Assembly: GCF_002844575.1 (NCBI RefSeq)
Contig: NZ_PIQO01000005.1
Location: 180,318-244,317, forward strand
Length of the DNA: 64,000 nucleotides
Origin: Heyndrickxia camelliae
GTDB lineage: Bacteria; Bacillota; Bacilli; Bacillales; Bacillaceae_C
Direction of reading: 5' to 3'
This document shows, piece after piece, positions 17,719 through 27,194 of the stretch. The notes under the pieces are model-generated. The model did no database searches, was not told the origin of the DNA, and was given only the letters and a program-made list of their open reading frames with translations. The first letter of the stretch is position 1. The number at the start of each line of letters is the position of its first letter. The position numbers were made by a program, and so were the translations under genes.

Positions 17719-18561
17719 ATGAAGAATAAAGTACTAAAAGTGTTGCTTTCTTCACTCACGATTGGCTTATTATTGCTTGTTTCGGCATGTGGGACAAGTG
17801 AGAAAACAACTTCAGGCACTAACGAAAAGCCTGCTTCTGGATCAGGGGACAATAGTCATAAAAAATTAAGAATTGTAACTGATGCCAACTACGCACCGAT
17901 GGAATCATTGGATGGGGATAAGATTGTTGGATTTGACGTAGATATACTAGATGCAGTGATGAAGGCTGCAGGGTATGACTACGAATTAGTGAACATTGGA
18001 TGGGACCCGATATTTGTAGAGATTCCCGGCAAAACGGCTGATGCAGCGATATCTTCGATTACCATCAATGAAAAACGGATAAAGACATATGATTTTTCCA
18101 TTCCATACTTTGAATCTATTAATAAAATTCTTGTACCGAATGACAGTCCAATTCAAAGCGGTGCAGATTTAAAAGGAAAAACAGTAGCGGTTCAAAACGG
18201 TACAACCGGACAAGAAATTGCCGAAAAGATTCTCGGCAAGGACCCGCAGCATATTAAGAAATTTGAAAGCAATGTACTGGCAATTATGGAACTGACAAAA
18301 GGCGGTGCAGATGCAGTGGTAGCAGATAATGCCGTCGTTGAGGAATACGCCAAAAACAATCCAAACAAAAATTTGAAAGTGATTACAGACACTTCATTCC
18401 CATCTGAATTCTATGGGATTATGTTACCAAAGGGCAGCAAGTTAAAAGCTAATATTGATAATGCCATAAAGAAAATAATCGACGATGGAACTTATACCAA
18501 AATTTACAAAGATAATTTCGGCACAGAGCCAAATATCGATGTACTAAAAAAACAATTTTAA
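17719..18561 (+). CDS. Polar amino-acid ABC transporter, substrate-binding lipoprotein
   Basis: 280 residues. Lipoprotein signal with lipobox VSAC (Cys about residue 24), a Ser/Gly/Thr linker, then a type 3 solute-binding fold: IVTDANYAPMESLDGDKIVG near the start, GFDVDILDAVMKAAG, and SSITINEKRIKTYDFSIPYF. The family binds polar or basic amino acids outside the membrane. It follows dsdA and precedes the permease and ATPase genes. A hairpin terminator after it probably lowers permease expression relative to the binding protein. Substrate not provable from sequence. Confidence 0.88.
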   Translation: MKNKVLKVLLSSLTIGLLLLVSACGTSEKTTSGTNEKPASGSGDNSHKKLRIVTDANYAPMESLDGDKIVGFDVDILDAVMKAAGYDYELVNIGWDPIFVEIPGKTADAAISSITINEKRIKTYDFSIPYFESINKILVPNDSPIQSGADLKGKTVAVQNGTTGQEIAEKILGKDPQHIKKFESNVLAIMELTKGGADAVVADNAVVEEYAKNNPNKNLKVITDTSFPSEFYGIMLPKGSKLKANIDNAIKKIIDDGTYTKIYKDNFGTEPNIDVLKKQF

Positions 18562-18570
18562 GCATACAAG

Positions 18571-18611
18571 AATTGCGTAACAGGGGGAAGAGGTTACGCA
18601 ATTTTTATTTT
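18571..18611 (+). terminator. Intra-operon terminator after the binding-protein gene
   Basis: AATTGCGTAAC and GTTACGCAATT pair perfectly around a 10-base loop, followed by TTTATTTTC. It lies 40 bp before the permease start, a common place for partial termination in binding-protein operons. Confidence 0.8.
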
Positions 18612-18651
18612 CATTACTTCAAAACCAAGCCGAAAGAAAAGGGGATGGACC

Positions 18652-19308
18652 ATGGATTTTAGCTTTGAACTAATTAAAAGTTATATGCCTTACTTTTTAC
18701 GAGGAACACTTGTTACTATCGAGATATCTATTATAAGTATTATTTTTGGTACCATTATCGGTCTTTTTATCAGTATCGGAAAAATGGCAAAAAGCCGAGT
18801 GATCCGCACTCCATTTATTTGGTATATTAATTTCTTTCGTGGAACCCCTCTTGTAGTTCAGATATTACTTGTTCATTTTGCTGTAATTCCAACTATAACA
18901 GGCAAGACAAATGCCTTCTTAGCGATTATAACAGCGTTATCTATCAATGCCGCGGCTTATATATCGGAAATATTCAGGGCTGGAATTCAATCGATTGACC
19001 GCGGACAGATGGAAGCTGCAAGATCCTTAGGGATGACCCATGGGCAAGCAATGAAGCTTGTTATTCTACCTCAAGCTGTAAAAAGGATGATTCCTCCGCT
19101 TGGTAATGAATTTGTTGTCTTAGTAAAAGATTCATCACTAGGAGCTTTTATTGCAGCGCCAGAGCTAATGTATTGGGGAAAAGCAATGCAAGGGGAGTAT
19201 TATCGTGCCTGGGAACCTTATTTGACAGTCGCGCTCATCTACTTCATTCTAACGCTCACCCTCACATATATTTTGAATTTTATTGAAAGAAAGGTGAGTA
19301 CAGAATGA
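18652..19308 (+). CDS. Polar amino-acid ABC transporter, permease
   Basis: 218 residues, His/Glu/Gln/Arg/opine-type permease (HisMQ family) with about five membrane helices. The family signature [22 protein letters not shown], here interrupted by nothing, forms the cytoplasmic EAA loop that contacts the ATPase. Its stop overlaps the start of the ATPase gene by four bases (ATGA), showing translational coupling. One permease only, so it probably works as a homodimer. Confidence 0.9.
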   Translation: MDFSFELIKSYMPYFLRGTLVTIEISIISIIFGTIIGLFISIGKMAKSRVIRTPFIWYINFFRGTPLVVQILLVHFAVIPTITGKTNAFLAIITALSINAAAYISEIFRAGIQSIDRGQMEAARSLGMTHGQAMKLVILPQAVKRMIPPLGNEFVVLVKDSSLGAFIAAPELMYWGKAMQGEYYRAWEPYLTVALIYFILTLTLTYILNFIERKVSTE

Positions 19309-20027
19309 TTAAAGTAACGAATCTTAAAAAATCATTTGGAGATAATGAAGTTTTAAAAGAAATTAATGTTGATGTTAGGTCGCAGGAAGTGGTTGTCGTG
19401 ATTGGACCCTCCGGATCAGGAAAGTCCACCTTTTTGAGATGTCTTAATTTACTTGAGACAATTACAGATGGGCATGTATACATTGAAGGAACCGATATAA
19501 CGGACCCAAAAGTGAATATTAATGATATTCGGACGGAAGTGGGGATGGTGTTCCAGCAATTTAATCTCTTCCCACATAAAAGTGTGATGGAAAATATCAT
19601 GATGGCTCCCATTCATGTACGAAAGTGGGATAAGGAGAAAGCACGGCAAAAGGGGCTTGATTTATTGAAAAAAGTGGGCTTGGCGGATAAAGCAGATGCA
19701 TATCCTGATTCTCTTTCTGGAGGACAGAAACAACGGGTGGCAATTGCTCGCGCTTTAGCCATGGAACCGAAAATCATGTTGTTTGATGAACCTACATCTG
19801 CACTCGATCCGGAAATGGTTGGGGAGGTACTGGAGGTTATGAAGCAGCTTGCTAAAGAGGGAATGACTATGGTCATTGTGACGCATGAAATGGGCTTTGC
19901 CCGCGAAGTGGGAGACAGAGTATTATTCATGGACGGCGGTTATATTGTGGAGGAAAATACTCCTTCCGAATTGTTCGATAATCCGAAACACGAGAGAACA
20001 AAGGCATTTTTAAGTAAAGTATTATGA
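19305..20027 (+). CDS. Polar amino-acid ABC transporter, ATP-binding subunit
   Basis: 240 residues, cytoplasmic ATPase. Walker [10 protein letters not shown] (about residues 32-40), Q-loop [10 protein letters not shown], signature LSGGQKQR, Walker [15 protein letters not shown] and the switch His in VTHEMGF are all intact. Sequence and length are those of the GlnQ/HisP/ArtM group. Last gene of the operon, followed directly by a strong terminator. Confidence 0.93.
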   Translation: MIKVTNLKKSFGDNEVLKEINVDVRSQEVVVVIGPSGSGKSTFLRCLNLLETITDGHVYIEGTDITDPKVNINDIRTEVGMVFQQFNLFPHKSVMENIMMAPIHVRKWDKEKARQKGLDLLKKVGLADKADAYPDSLSGGQKQRVAIARALAMEPKIMLFDEPTSALDPEMVGEVLEVMKQLAKEGMTMVIVTHEMGFAREVGDRVLFMDGGYIVEENTPSELFDNPKHERTKAFLSKVL

Positions 20028-20056
20028 ACCTATTCTTCCTCAAGAATAGGTTTTTT
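20027..20056 (+). terminator. Terminator of the amino-acid ABC operon
   Basis: AACCTATTCTT pairs with AAGAATAGGTT across a four-base loop, followed by TTTTACTT; it starts at the stop codon of the ATPase gene. Confidence 0.85.
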
Positions 20057-20160
20057 ACTTGTTAACAAAACCCGTGAACTTTATGAACAGAATAGCGTTA
20101 TCGTTTTTAATACACATTAAATGACTAATCGATGAAATTACTTTTTTTATTATAAAATTT

Positions 20161-20174
20161 AGTAAACGTTTTCA
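20161..20174 (+). promoter_or_regulatory. Candidate cre (CcpA) box before tctC
   Basis: AGTAAACGTTTTCA matches the cre pattern TGNAANCGNNNNCA at all but the first base. It lies just upstream of the tctC ribosome site, where bound CcpA could block elongation, fitting catabolite control of tricarboxylate uptake. Confidence 0.55.
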
Positions 20175-20189
20175 AAAAGGGGGATTTAT

Positions 20190-21212
20190 ATGGTTACAGT
20201 CAAAAGGTTATCAGCAATATTGTGTGCGGGGGCTTTGGCGTTAGGCTTGGGTGCATGCAGCAGTAAAGATACATCAGGGTCTGCTACGAAAAATACAGGC
20301 TATCCGAAAAAAGCCATTACTGTTGTAGCGCCATCTGGAGCAGGGGGAGGCTGGGATATGACGGCACGCTCTTTTACAAAAGTATTAAGTGAGACAAAGC
20401 TTGTTAAAGTACCGCTGACGGTGGAGAATAAGCCCGGCGGCGGCGGCGCGGTTTTCATGGCGGAATATGCAACAAAAGAGGCACAAAATAATGATATGTT
20501 ATTTGTCAGTTCACCGCCGATTATTATTAACAATTTGAAAAAAGAAGGCAACAGTCCATACGGAGTGAAAAATACCACTCCATTGGCACAGCTGACAAAG
20601 GACTATGGAGTGATTGTTGTAAAAAATGATTCAACATTTACGGATTTAAAATCGGTACTTGAGGAAGTAAAAAAGAACCCAACCAAGTTAACTTTTGCCG
20701 GTGGCTCTGCACCAGGTTCGATGGATCATCTAGTTGCGATTCTTCCAGCATTTAAATACGGGGTAGACCCAACTAAAATTAAGTATGTTTCTTATGATGG
20801 CGGTGGGGAAGCGATTACGGCACTCCTTGGCGGCAATTCAGATGTAATCGGTACAGATGCTTCTAGTGTGAAGGAATTTTTAAAAGCAGGTAAGGTACGT
20901 ATCCTGGCTGTTACAGCACCTGAGCGTTTGTCAGGTGAATTTAAAGATATTCCAACTGCAAAAGAACAAGGCATTGATGCCGAATTTACGATTTGGCGCG
21001 GTATTTTTGGACCGGAAAAAATGTCAGCTGAAGCGAAGGACTATTGGGAAAAAACAATCGGCAAGCTGGTAGAAACGCCAGAATGGAAAAATGAAGTCGA
21101 AACACAAGGATGGGAAATGCAATATAAAAATGGCGACGACTTCAAGAAGTTTTTAGAAGAGCAAGAACAACAAATTCAGCAGTTATTAGAAGCACTTGGT
21201 ATGGAAAAGTAA
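20190..21212 (+). CDS. tctC: Tripartite tricarboxylate transporter, binding lipoprotein
   Basis: 340 residues, extracytoplasmic binding protein of the Bug/TctC family. Lipobox LGAC at about residue 24, then YPKKAITVVAPSGAGGGWDM, which is the conserved N-terminal ligand loop, and VENKPGGGGAVF. The mature protein binds a carboxylate and delivers it to TctAB. First gene of a tctCBA cluster followed by its two-component system. Substrate could be citrate or another tri/dicarboxylate; the family is broad. Confidence 0.92.
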   Translation: MVTVKRLSAILCAGALALGLGACSSKDTSGSATKNTGYPKKAITVVAPSGAGGGWDMTARSFTKVLSETKLVKVPLTVENKPGGGGAVFMAEYATKEAQNNDMLFVSSPPIIINNLKKEGNSPYGVKNTTPLAQLTKDYGVIVVKNDSTFTDLKSVLEEVKKNPTKLTFAGGSAPGSMDHLVAILPAFKYGVDPTKIKYVSYDGGGEAITALLGGNSDVIGTDASSVKEFLKAGKVRILAVTAPERLSGEFKDIPTAKEQGIDAEFTIWRGIFGPEKMSAEAKDYWEKTIGKLVETPEWKNEVETQGWEMQYKNGDDFKKFLEEQEQQIQQLLEALGMEK

Positions 21213-21305
21213 GAAAAATGACTGGCATATTAAACATAGGGAGTTTAGCGGACGAGCTCCCTCCTAATGTCAGTCATCATTATTTTTTGAAGGAGGTATC
21301 TGAAA

Positions 21306-21761
21306 ATGAGCATTAAATTTGACCGTGTTGCTGCTGTTTTATTTTTAGCGGTAGGCATCTTTTTTATAGTTGGAAGTAAGCAACTGGCAAGCTCTTCATA
21401 CGGAAGTAAAGTCGGCCCTGATATTTTTCCGTTTTTTCTTGGCATTATTCTAGCTGTTTTAAGTATTCGTTTATTTTATGAAACCTTCTCTGTCAAGGGT
21501 CATGGATCAAAAAAGGAGAAGCTGCAATATAAGCCATTTTTGATTATCTTTGTCGCCACATTCCTGTATATTTTAACGCTTGAAACCATTGGATATGTCA
21601 TTACAACCTTTCTATTTTTATTTGTGTGCTTTCAAACGATGGAGCGTACTAAATGGATTTCGTCCCTAATCATCTCAGCCGCGTTTTCTGGTCTTGTGTA
21701 TTTTCTTTTTGTTGAAATACTGAAAGGAACATTGCCGGGGTGGCCAGTTTGGTTTTCATAA
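21306..21761 (+). CDS. tctB: Tripartite tricarboxylate transporter, small membrane subunit
   Basis: 151 residues with four predicted membrane helices (about 8-25, 40-58, 78-100, 112-145), typical of TctB. The first loop SSYGSKVGPDIFPFFLGII is the conserved family motif between helices 1 and 2. An AGGAGGT site precedes ATG. It sits 93 bp after tctC and 20 bp before tctA, and should form the membrane complex with TctA. Confidence 0.88.
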   Translation: MSIKFDRVAAVLFLAVGIFFIVGSKQLASSSYGSKVGPDIFPFFLGIILAVLSIRLFYETFSVKGHGSKKEKLQYKPFLIIFVATFLYILTLETIGYVITTFLFLFVCFQTMERTKWISSLIISAAFSGLVYFLFVEILKGTLPGWPVWFS

Positions 21762-21781
21762 GAAAGGAGGAGTAAAGCAAC

Positions 21782-23308
21782 GTGAGTACAATTGAATATT
21801 TAATACATGGATTTGGAACAGCATTCATCTGGTATAACCTTCTATTTGCATTTGTTGGGGTACTAATAGGGACCGCTGTTGGCGTCTTGCCAGGAATTGG
21901 GCCAATGAGCGGTGTGGCATTGCTTATTCCTGTGACAGCATCCATAACAGGGGGACTTCCGCCGGAAACAGCTGCAACGAGTGCGATTATATTACTTGCA
22001 GGAGTGTATTATGGTGCGATGTATGGCGGATCAACCACATCCATTTTATTAAATACACCCGGTGAATCCTCTTCGGTAGTAACTACATTGGATGGCTATC
22101 AAATGGCGAAGAAAGGCAGAGCAGGAAGTGCGCTCTCTATTGCGGCAATTGGTTCTTTTGTCGGAGGGATTGTAACACTGATTGCATTAATTGCATTGGC
22201 TGAACCTTTGTCAAATGTCGCCCTTAAGTTTGGACCTGCCGAATACTTTTCCCTTATGCTATTAGGACTTGCCGCTGTAAGTGGACTGGCAGGTAAATCC
22301 GTAACAAAAGCGCTAATTATGACGGTTTGTGGTTTATTGCTGGGAACTATCGGAATTGATAGTGTTTCTGGTATTGCCCGCTTCACTTTTAATATTCCAT
22401 GGCTGTATCAAGGAATTGAATTTTTAACTATTGCCGTAGGTTTATTTGCACTTGGAGAGGTATTTAAAACAATTCTTGAAAAAGAAGAGGAGGAGGGAGG
22501 AATTGCGAAAATTAATAATATGATTCCTTCCAAAGAGGAAATGAAAGAATCAGCCGGACCAATTGCTCGCGGATCGATCTTAGGATTTTTCGTCGGCATT
22601 TTACCTGGTGCAGGAGCAACACTAGCTTCCTTTTTCTCTTATCTTTTAGAAAAAAGAATTTCAAAAAACCCATCTAAGTTTGGAACTGGAACCATCGCCG
22701 GGGTTGCTGCGCCTGAGACCGCCAATAACGCGGCATCAGGCGGTGCGATGATACCTTTACTAACATTGGGAATTCCCGGTTCCGGTACAACGGCTATTCT
22801 AATGGGAGCGTTAATGATGTATAATGTTCAACCTGGTCCATTATTATTCGAAGATCATCCGCAGGTTGCTTGGGGGTTGATTGCCAGTATGTTTATCGGT
22901 AACCTTATGCTATTAATCTTAAATCTTCCACTTGTAAAAGTATTTGCCAAAATCATTGAGACACCGAAAAAATATTTAATTCCATTAATTATAGCAATCT
23001 CTATTTTCGGTGTATATGCAGTTCAAGTATCTACAAATGACTTATTGCTGTTATTGGGATGCGGAGTTTTGGGTTATTTTCTAAGTAAAAACGATTATCC
23101 GATTGCCCCCCTTGTTTTGGGACTTGTCCTAGGACCAATGATAGAAAATAATATGCGCAGGGCACTTACCATTTCAAACGGTGATTATACGATATTCTTT
23201 ACACGACCTATTTCCCTTGCGTTTTTAATTGTAACGGTTCTGTGGCTGGTGATACCGGTTTTATTGAAAGCGAAGGGAAGGAAAGTTGTTATTAATGTTG
23301 AAGGTTAA
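21782..23308 (+). CDS. tctA: Tripartite tricarboxylate transporter, large membrane subunit
   Basis: 508 residues, about 11-12 membrane helices. The family motifs GVLPGIGPMSGVALLIP near the N terminus and ILPGAGATLASFFSY in the second half (pseudo-symmetric GxxPGxG loops) and YGGSTTSILLNTPGE are present. It catalyses cation-coupled uptake using the TctC-bound carboxylate. GTG start at 21782 with AAAGGAGG before it. Followed by a terminator, so the two-component genes likely have separate expression. Confidence 0.93.
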   Translation: MSTIEYLIHGFGTAFIWYNLLFAFVGVLIGTAVGVLPGIGPMSGVALLIPVTASITGGLPPETAATSAIILLAGVYYGAMYGGSTTSILLNTPGESSSVVTTLDGYQMAKKGRAGSALSIAAIGSFVGGIVTLIALIALAEPLSNVALKFGPAEYFSLMLLGLAAVSGLAGKSVTKALIMTVCGLLLGTIGIDSVSGIARFTFNIPWLYQGIEFLTIAVGLFALGEVFKTILEKEEEEGGIAKINNMIPSKEEMKESAGPIARGSILGFFVGILPGAGATLASFFSYLLEKRISKNPSKFGTGTIAGVAAPETANNAASGGAMIPLLTLGIPGSGTTAILMGALMMYNVQPGPLLFEDHPQVAWGLIASMFIGNLMLLILNLPLVKVFAKIIETPKKYLIPLIIAISIFGVYAVQVSTNDLLLLLGCGVLGYFLSKNDYPIAPLVLGLVLGPMIENNMRRALTISNGDYTIFFTRPISLAFLIVTVLWLVIPVLLKAKGRKVVINVEG

Positions 23309-23323
23309 TAGACTTTGATGATG

Positions 23324-23348
23324 AATCTCCTTTCAAAGGAGATTTTTT
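23324..23348 (+). terminator. Terminator of tctCBA
   Basis: AATCTCCTTT pairs with AAAGGAGATT around a single C, followed by a T run. A one-base loop is not realistic, so the top base pairs must stay open. Confidence 0.75.
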
Positions 23349-23436
23349 GTATAATAATAGTATTATTGTTGTGAATATTTCGAAGTCTATGCATCACCGA
23401 TACATAAGCAACTTCATTCAATAGAGGTGTATTTGG

Positions 23437-25014
23437 TTGCGCTTACATACGAAATTAATGGCAGGTATATGTATTTTAATCTTTGTGATTGTTGGAATAT
23501 TTGAATACACCTTTCGAGATATGATTGAAGCTAATTTAAAGCATGAAAAAGGAACAAAGGCATTGGCAGTGGCTGAAGCAATTTCTTATATGCCGGACAT
23601 TAAGGAGGCATTTTACACTAAAGAGCCATCCAAAATTATTCAGCCAATCGTGGAGAAAATTCGCAGGCAAGTAGATGCAGAGTTCATTGTAGTTGGAAAT
23701 CGTGATGAAGTCCGGTATTCCCATCCTAATCCAAAGAGAATTGGGCATAGGATGGTTGGCGGCGACAATGCAGCACCATTAAGTGGTAAAGCCATTATCT
23801 CTGAATCTACCGGAACGCTTGGTCCTTCTTTAAGGGGAAAAGCGCCAATCTTTGATAACGGGAAGGTGATTGGAGTCGTATCTGTGGGCTATCTTCAAAC
23901 AGATATTGAGGAAGAGGTGGTAAACCTTCAGAAAAAAGTTCTTTTTATTACAATTCTCGTCCTATTAGGTGGTTTATTATCTGCAGCGCTTATTTCCTTC
24001 CATATTAAAAAAGCCATCCTTGGTTTGGAACCGAAGGAGATTGCCAGCTTGTATCAAGAAAAACATGCTATTTTAGAATCTATTCATGAAGCAATTATTG
24101 CGGTGGACAAAGATGGGTGTATTACAGTTGTAAATGAAACAGCGCACAGTATTCTTAAGATACCTCTTAATATGATACTGCGTGGAAAAAAGATTGATGA
24201 AGTAATCGAGAATACGCGCCTTCAAGAGGTAGTGAAAGCGGGAAAGGCAGAATATGATCAGGAATTAATGGTACTCGGTGAAGTATATCTTGTCAATCGT
24301 GTACCTATAATTGATAAGAATGGAAAGGTTACTGGGGCGGTGGCAAGCTTCCGAAATAAGAATGATCTTACAAATCTTCTTCAAGAGCTATCTCATGTAA
24401 AGGCATATGCAGAAGGCTTACGGGCACAAACCCATGAATATTCCAATCGGCTTTACACATTGCTGGGACTAATACAGCTTGGTTCTTATAAAGAAGCCAT
24501 TGATTTTATTTCAAAGGAAGTAGATGTGACACAAGGGTTTATACATTTCCTTATGAAAGAAATTCCAGACCCAATTCTAGCAGGCTTTATCTTGGGAAAA
24601 TTCAGTTTGGCTAGTGAATTAAAGATTGAATTTACATTAGACGAATATAGTAGTTTTAAAGATATACCTAGTGACATAAGCAGGGACTCTTTAGTAACGA
24701 TTATTGGTAACCTTGTAAATAATGCTTTCGATGCTGTAAGAGAGGACATTAAAGCCGAGAAACGGGTGATATTATTTTTAACCGACCTTGGTAAAGAACT
24801 CATTATAGAAGTGGAAGATAATGGGTCTGGAATCGACCCTCAGGTGGCAGAAAGAATTTTTCAGAAAGGATTTTCAACAAAAAAAGGGGGAACTAATGCT
24901 GGCATTGGGCTTTCATTGGTGCAACAAACGGTTGATCTGCTAGGAGGCACAATTACTTTTTCAACAAAAATGGGAGAGGGTACCCATTTCACTGTGGCGA
25001 TTCCAAAAAAATAG
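23437..25014 (+). CDS. CitA/DcuS-type sensor histidine kinase
   Basis: 525 residues. Membrane helix at about 8-26, an extracytoplasmic PAS-like (sCache) domain at about 30-165 with RYSHPNPKRIGHRMVGGD, second helix at about 168-190, cytoplasmic PAS (AILESIHEAIIAVDKDGCIT), a SpoOB-type helix with the phosphoaccepting His333 in AQTHEYSNRLYTL, and a HATPase domain (NLVNNAFDAV, DNGSGI, GIGLSLV). The sCache domain of this family binds citrate or C4-dicarboxylates. TTG start with an AGAGGTG site. Partner regulator 11 bp downstream; position after tctCBA makes that transporter the likely target. Confidence 0.92.
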   Translation: MRLHTKLMAGICILIFVIVGIFEYTFRDMIEANLKHEKGTKALAVAEAISYMPDIKEAFYTKEPSKIIQPIVEKIRRQVDAEFIVVGNRDEVRYSHPNPKRIGHRMVGGDNAAPLSGKAIISESTGTLGPSLRGKAPIFDNGKVIGVVSVGYLQTDIEEEVVNLQKKVLFITILVLLGGLLSAALISFHIKKAILGLEPKEIASLYQEKHAILESIHEAIIAVDKDGCITVVNETAHSILKIPLNMILRGKKIDEVIENTRLQEVVKAGKAEYDQELMVLGEVYLVNRVPIIDKNGKVTGAVASFRNKNDLTNLLQELSHVKAYAEGLRAQTHEYSNRLYTLLGLIQLGSYKEAIDFISKEVDVTQGFIHFLMKEIPDPILAGFILGKFSLASELKIEFTLDEYSSFKDIPSDISRDSLVTIIGNLVNNAFDAVREDIKAEKRVILFLTDLGKELIIEVEDNGSGIDPQVAERIFQKGFSTKKGGTNAGIGLSLVQQTVDLLGGTITFSTKMGEGTHFTVAIPKK

Positions 25015-25025
25015 GGGGATTTGGA

Positions 25026-25730
25026 TTGAGTGATAAAAGGGATATTGAAGTTCTAATTGTAGAAGATGACTTGCGAATTGCAGAAATACAGAAACGTTTT
25101 ATAGAACAGGTGGAGGGGTTTCAAACAGTTGGGATTGCAGCCAGTTATATTGAGGCAAAAAGTTATATGGAACTATTGCAGCCGGACTTAATTTTGTTAG
25201 ATGTTTATTTTCCTGATATGAATGGTTTAGATCTATTAAAAGAAGCAAAGCTGCAACCAAAACATATGGATGTTATTATGATTACCGCCGCAAAGGAAAT
25301 TAATAAAGTTCAAGAGGCAATTAGTATAGGTGTATTTGATTATATAATAAAGCCGGTTATTTTCGAAAGGTTCAAGAAAGCACTTATTCGGTATAAAGAG
25401 TATTATACAAGGCTTGCAGAATTGGGAAAGGATCAATTAATCGTTACGCAGGAACAGGTAGATGCCTTATTGCGAAAGGAAATAGATGGTCGTGCTACAG
25501 ATAAGTCATTATTACCAAAAGGTATTGATCCCCTGACACTGGTCAAAGTGCTAGGGATTTTAAAAATAGTGAAAAACGGTGTAACGGCAGAATTTGTAGC
25601 AAAGGAGATGGGGGTTAGCAGAACAACGGCAAGGCGCTATTTAGAGCATCTAATTGCGGAGGAAAAGATTGAAGCAGATTTGGCTTATGGTACGGTAGGA
25701 AGACCGGAGCGGGTATATATGGTGAAATAA
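25026..25730 (+). CDS. CitB/DcuR-type response regulator
   Basis: 234 residues. Receiver domain 1-125 with EDD near residue 14, phosphoacceptor Asp59 in LILLDVYFPDMNG and Lys in DYIIKPV; C-terminal helix-turn-helix of the CitT/DcuR type (GVTAEFVAKEMGVSRTTARR). TTG start with GGGGGA ahead. Translationally close to the kinase. It should activate a carboxylate uptake gene set, most simply the adjacent tctCBA. Confidence 0.92.
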   Translation: MSDKRDIEVLIVEDDLRIAEIQKRFIEQVEGFQTVGIAASYIEAKSYMELLQPDLILLDVYFPDMNGLDLLKEAKLQPKHMDVIMITAAKEINKVQEAISIGVFDYIIKPVIFERFKKALIRYKEYYTRLAELGKDQLIVTQEQVDALLRKEIDGRATDKSLLPKGIDPLTLVKVLGILKIVKNGVTAEFVAKEMGVSRTTARRYLEHLIAEEKIEADLAYGTVGRPERVYMVK

Positions 25731-25741
25731 TTTTTAGAAGG

Positions 25742-25778
25742 AAAAAAGCCTTTGCCGATAGCCGGCCAAGGCTTTTTA
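25742..25778. terminator. Bidirectional terminator between convergent genes
   Basis: AAAAAGCCTT and AAGGCTTTTT form a long stem with an inner GCCG/GGC part. A-run before and T-run after serve the response regulator on + and the lipoprotein gene on -. Confidence 0.8.
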
Positions 25779-25790
25779 TGAACTATCATT

Positions 25791-26696
25791 TTATTTTTCT
25801 ATCGTATTATTATTGGATTGCTTGTTTCGATGTCTCCATATGAAATAGATAATGAATCCAATTAATATTAAAAGAGCAATAACCGGGAGATTTCCAATGA
25901 TAAAAATAATCAGCCATGACAGGAAGGAAGCAAGGAAATTGATGCTACTCATAAACTGTTTCTTGGTTTTTTCCCAGGTATTCAATTGATTTTTCTCAAG
26001 CTCTGGTACAACCACTTTATCTTCGTATAGATTGATGGCTACGGTAGAATAGTCAACCTGATTATTGAGATATTTAATTTTACCTTCGAGCATTTCCATT
26101 TCCTCCTGAACTTTGGACAGCTCATTTGAAATTTCCAATAGTGTTTTCGTATCTTTTGCTTCATTCATAAATTGCGTTAGTCTTTTCTCGGTTACTTTCT
26201 TCGATTTTAGCCGGGATTGCAGATCTACATACTCCTCGGTGACATCCTGTCCACTGATCGATTGATTTTCCACTTTCGCCCCCAATGGCTTTACCTTGCG
26301 TAGAAACGCTTGAAACTGCTCTTGCGGAATTCTGACTGTTAAATAGCCTTCTTGTCTCTCCTTTGTTTCCTCATTCATTTTTTGATCGACAATATAGCCT
26401 CCCATTTGACCGGTAAGATCCCTGATTTTATCCTGAACATCCGGCAAATGTTTCACTTCCATTTGGAGACTCGCATTGTAAATTACTTTCCTTGATTGCA
26501 CGCTAAGATTTTTTTCGGAGTCTTGTTTTGTCTTGGTGCTTGGATTTATGGTGGATTGTTCTGTTTCTTTCCCATTGCTTCCTATATCGTAGGAGGATGA
26601 TTTACTGCCACTTTTGGATGATTCATTATTGCTGCTGCAGGCAACGAGCAAAAAAATGGACAAGCTTATTAAAAGAACAGTTTTACAAATTCGCAT
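25791..26696 (-). CDS. DUF4349-family lipoprotein
   Basis: 301 residues. Lipoprotein signal MRICKTVLLISLSIFLLVAC with lipobox LVAC, Ser/Thr-rich linker, then the DUF4349 domain (VIYNASLQMEVKHLPDVQDK, GGYIVDQ, GYLTVRIPQEQF) with an inserted coiled coil at about 165-215, and one C-terminal membrane helix near 262-288 with a basic tail. Lipid anchor plus a C-terminal helix places the domain on the outer face of the membrane. The ATG at 26696 has GAAGGGA eight bases before it and starts a clean signal peptide; in-frame ATGs further upstream do not. Function of the family unknown. Confidence 0.85.
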   Translation of the reverse strand: MRICKTVLLISLSIFLLVACSSNNESSKSGSKSSSYDIGSNGKETEQSTINPSTKTKQDSEKNLSVQSRKVIYNASLQMEVKHLPDVQDKIRDLTGQMGGYIVDQKMNEETKERQEGYLTVRIPQEQFQAFLRKVKPLGAKVENQSISGQDVTEEYVDLQSRLKSKKVTEKRLTQFMNEAKDTKTLLEISNELSKVQEEMEMLEGKIKYLNNQVDYSTVAINLYEDKVVVPELEKNQLNTWEKTKKQFMSSINFLASFLSWLIIFIIGNLPVIALLILIGFIIYFIWRHRNKQSNNNTIEK

Positions 26697-27029
26697 GAAA
26701 TATATCCCTTCCTTCTGCATTGAATCTCTTTTCATAATAGACGAAGGGACAAGGAAATAGTTACAAAATTTTGGAATGTAATTCTCACTTATAATTTATA
26801 AATTGGTTTTGTTAAATTTCACCAAGTGGATATAATGAAAATAATAAGTGGATTGTGCGGAATTTTAACAATCGAAAAGTGGAACCACAATGAGGATATG
26901 AATGTGTAAATGATTGGCCCTACATGTTTGAGAAACCCCATTCCTAGATGTTTTTCTTAAAAGCCTAGGACTGTAACAGAGAAAATTAAGAGCGGACTTT
27001 ATTCTTTTACAGAAGGTGAGGGTGTTTTG

Positions 27030-27122
27030 ATGACCAGACCCGTTGGATATAGAAAAATGGAGAATGATTACCCTACAAGAAAACAGATAGATGATAATCC
27101 ATTCATCGTAAAGAAAATTTAA
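27030..27122 (+). CDS. Possible 30-residue small protein
   Basis: ATG preceded by GAAGGTGAGGGTG opens a 30-codon polar frame (MTRPVGYRKMENDYPTRKQI and on to FIVKKI) with a TAA stop at 27120-27122. No hydrophobic stretch, no family that I recognise. Support is the ribosome-site-like sequence only. It stands in an otherwise empty 455-bp gap (26740-27150). Confidence 0.3.
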   Translation: MTRPVGYRKMENDYPTRKQIDDNPFIVKKI

Positions 27123-27150
27123 TGCATCTCATACGGACGTATAAACTTGA

Positions 27151-27187
27151 AAAAACCTGTCATTGTTGAGGAATGACAGGTGTTTTT
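27151..27187 (-). terminator. Terminator of the nucleoside transporter gene
   Basis: AAAAACCTGTCATT pairs with AATGACAGGTGTTTTT around a seven-base loop, just after the minus-strand stop codon; symmetrical enough to work both ways. Confidence 0.8.
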
Positions 27188-27194
27188 CTGATGA

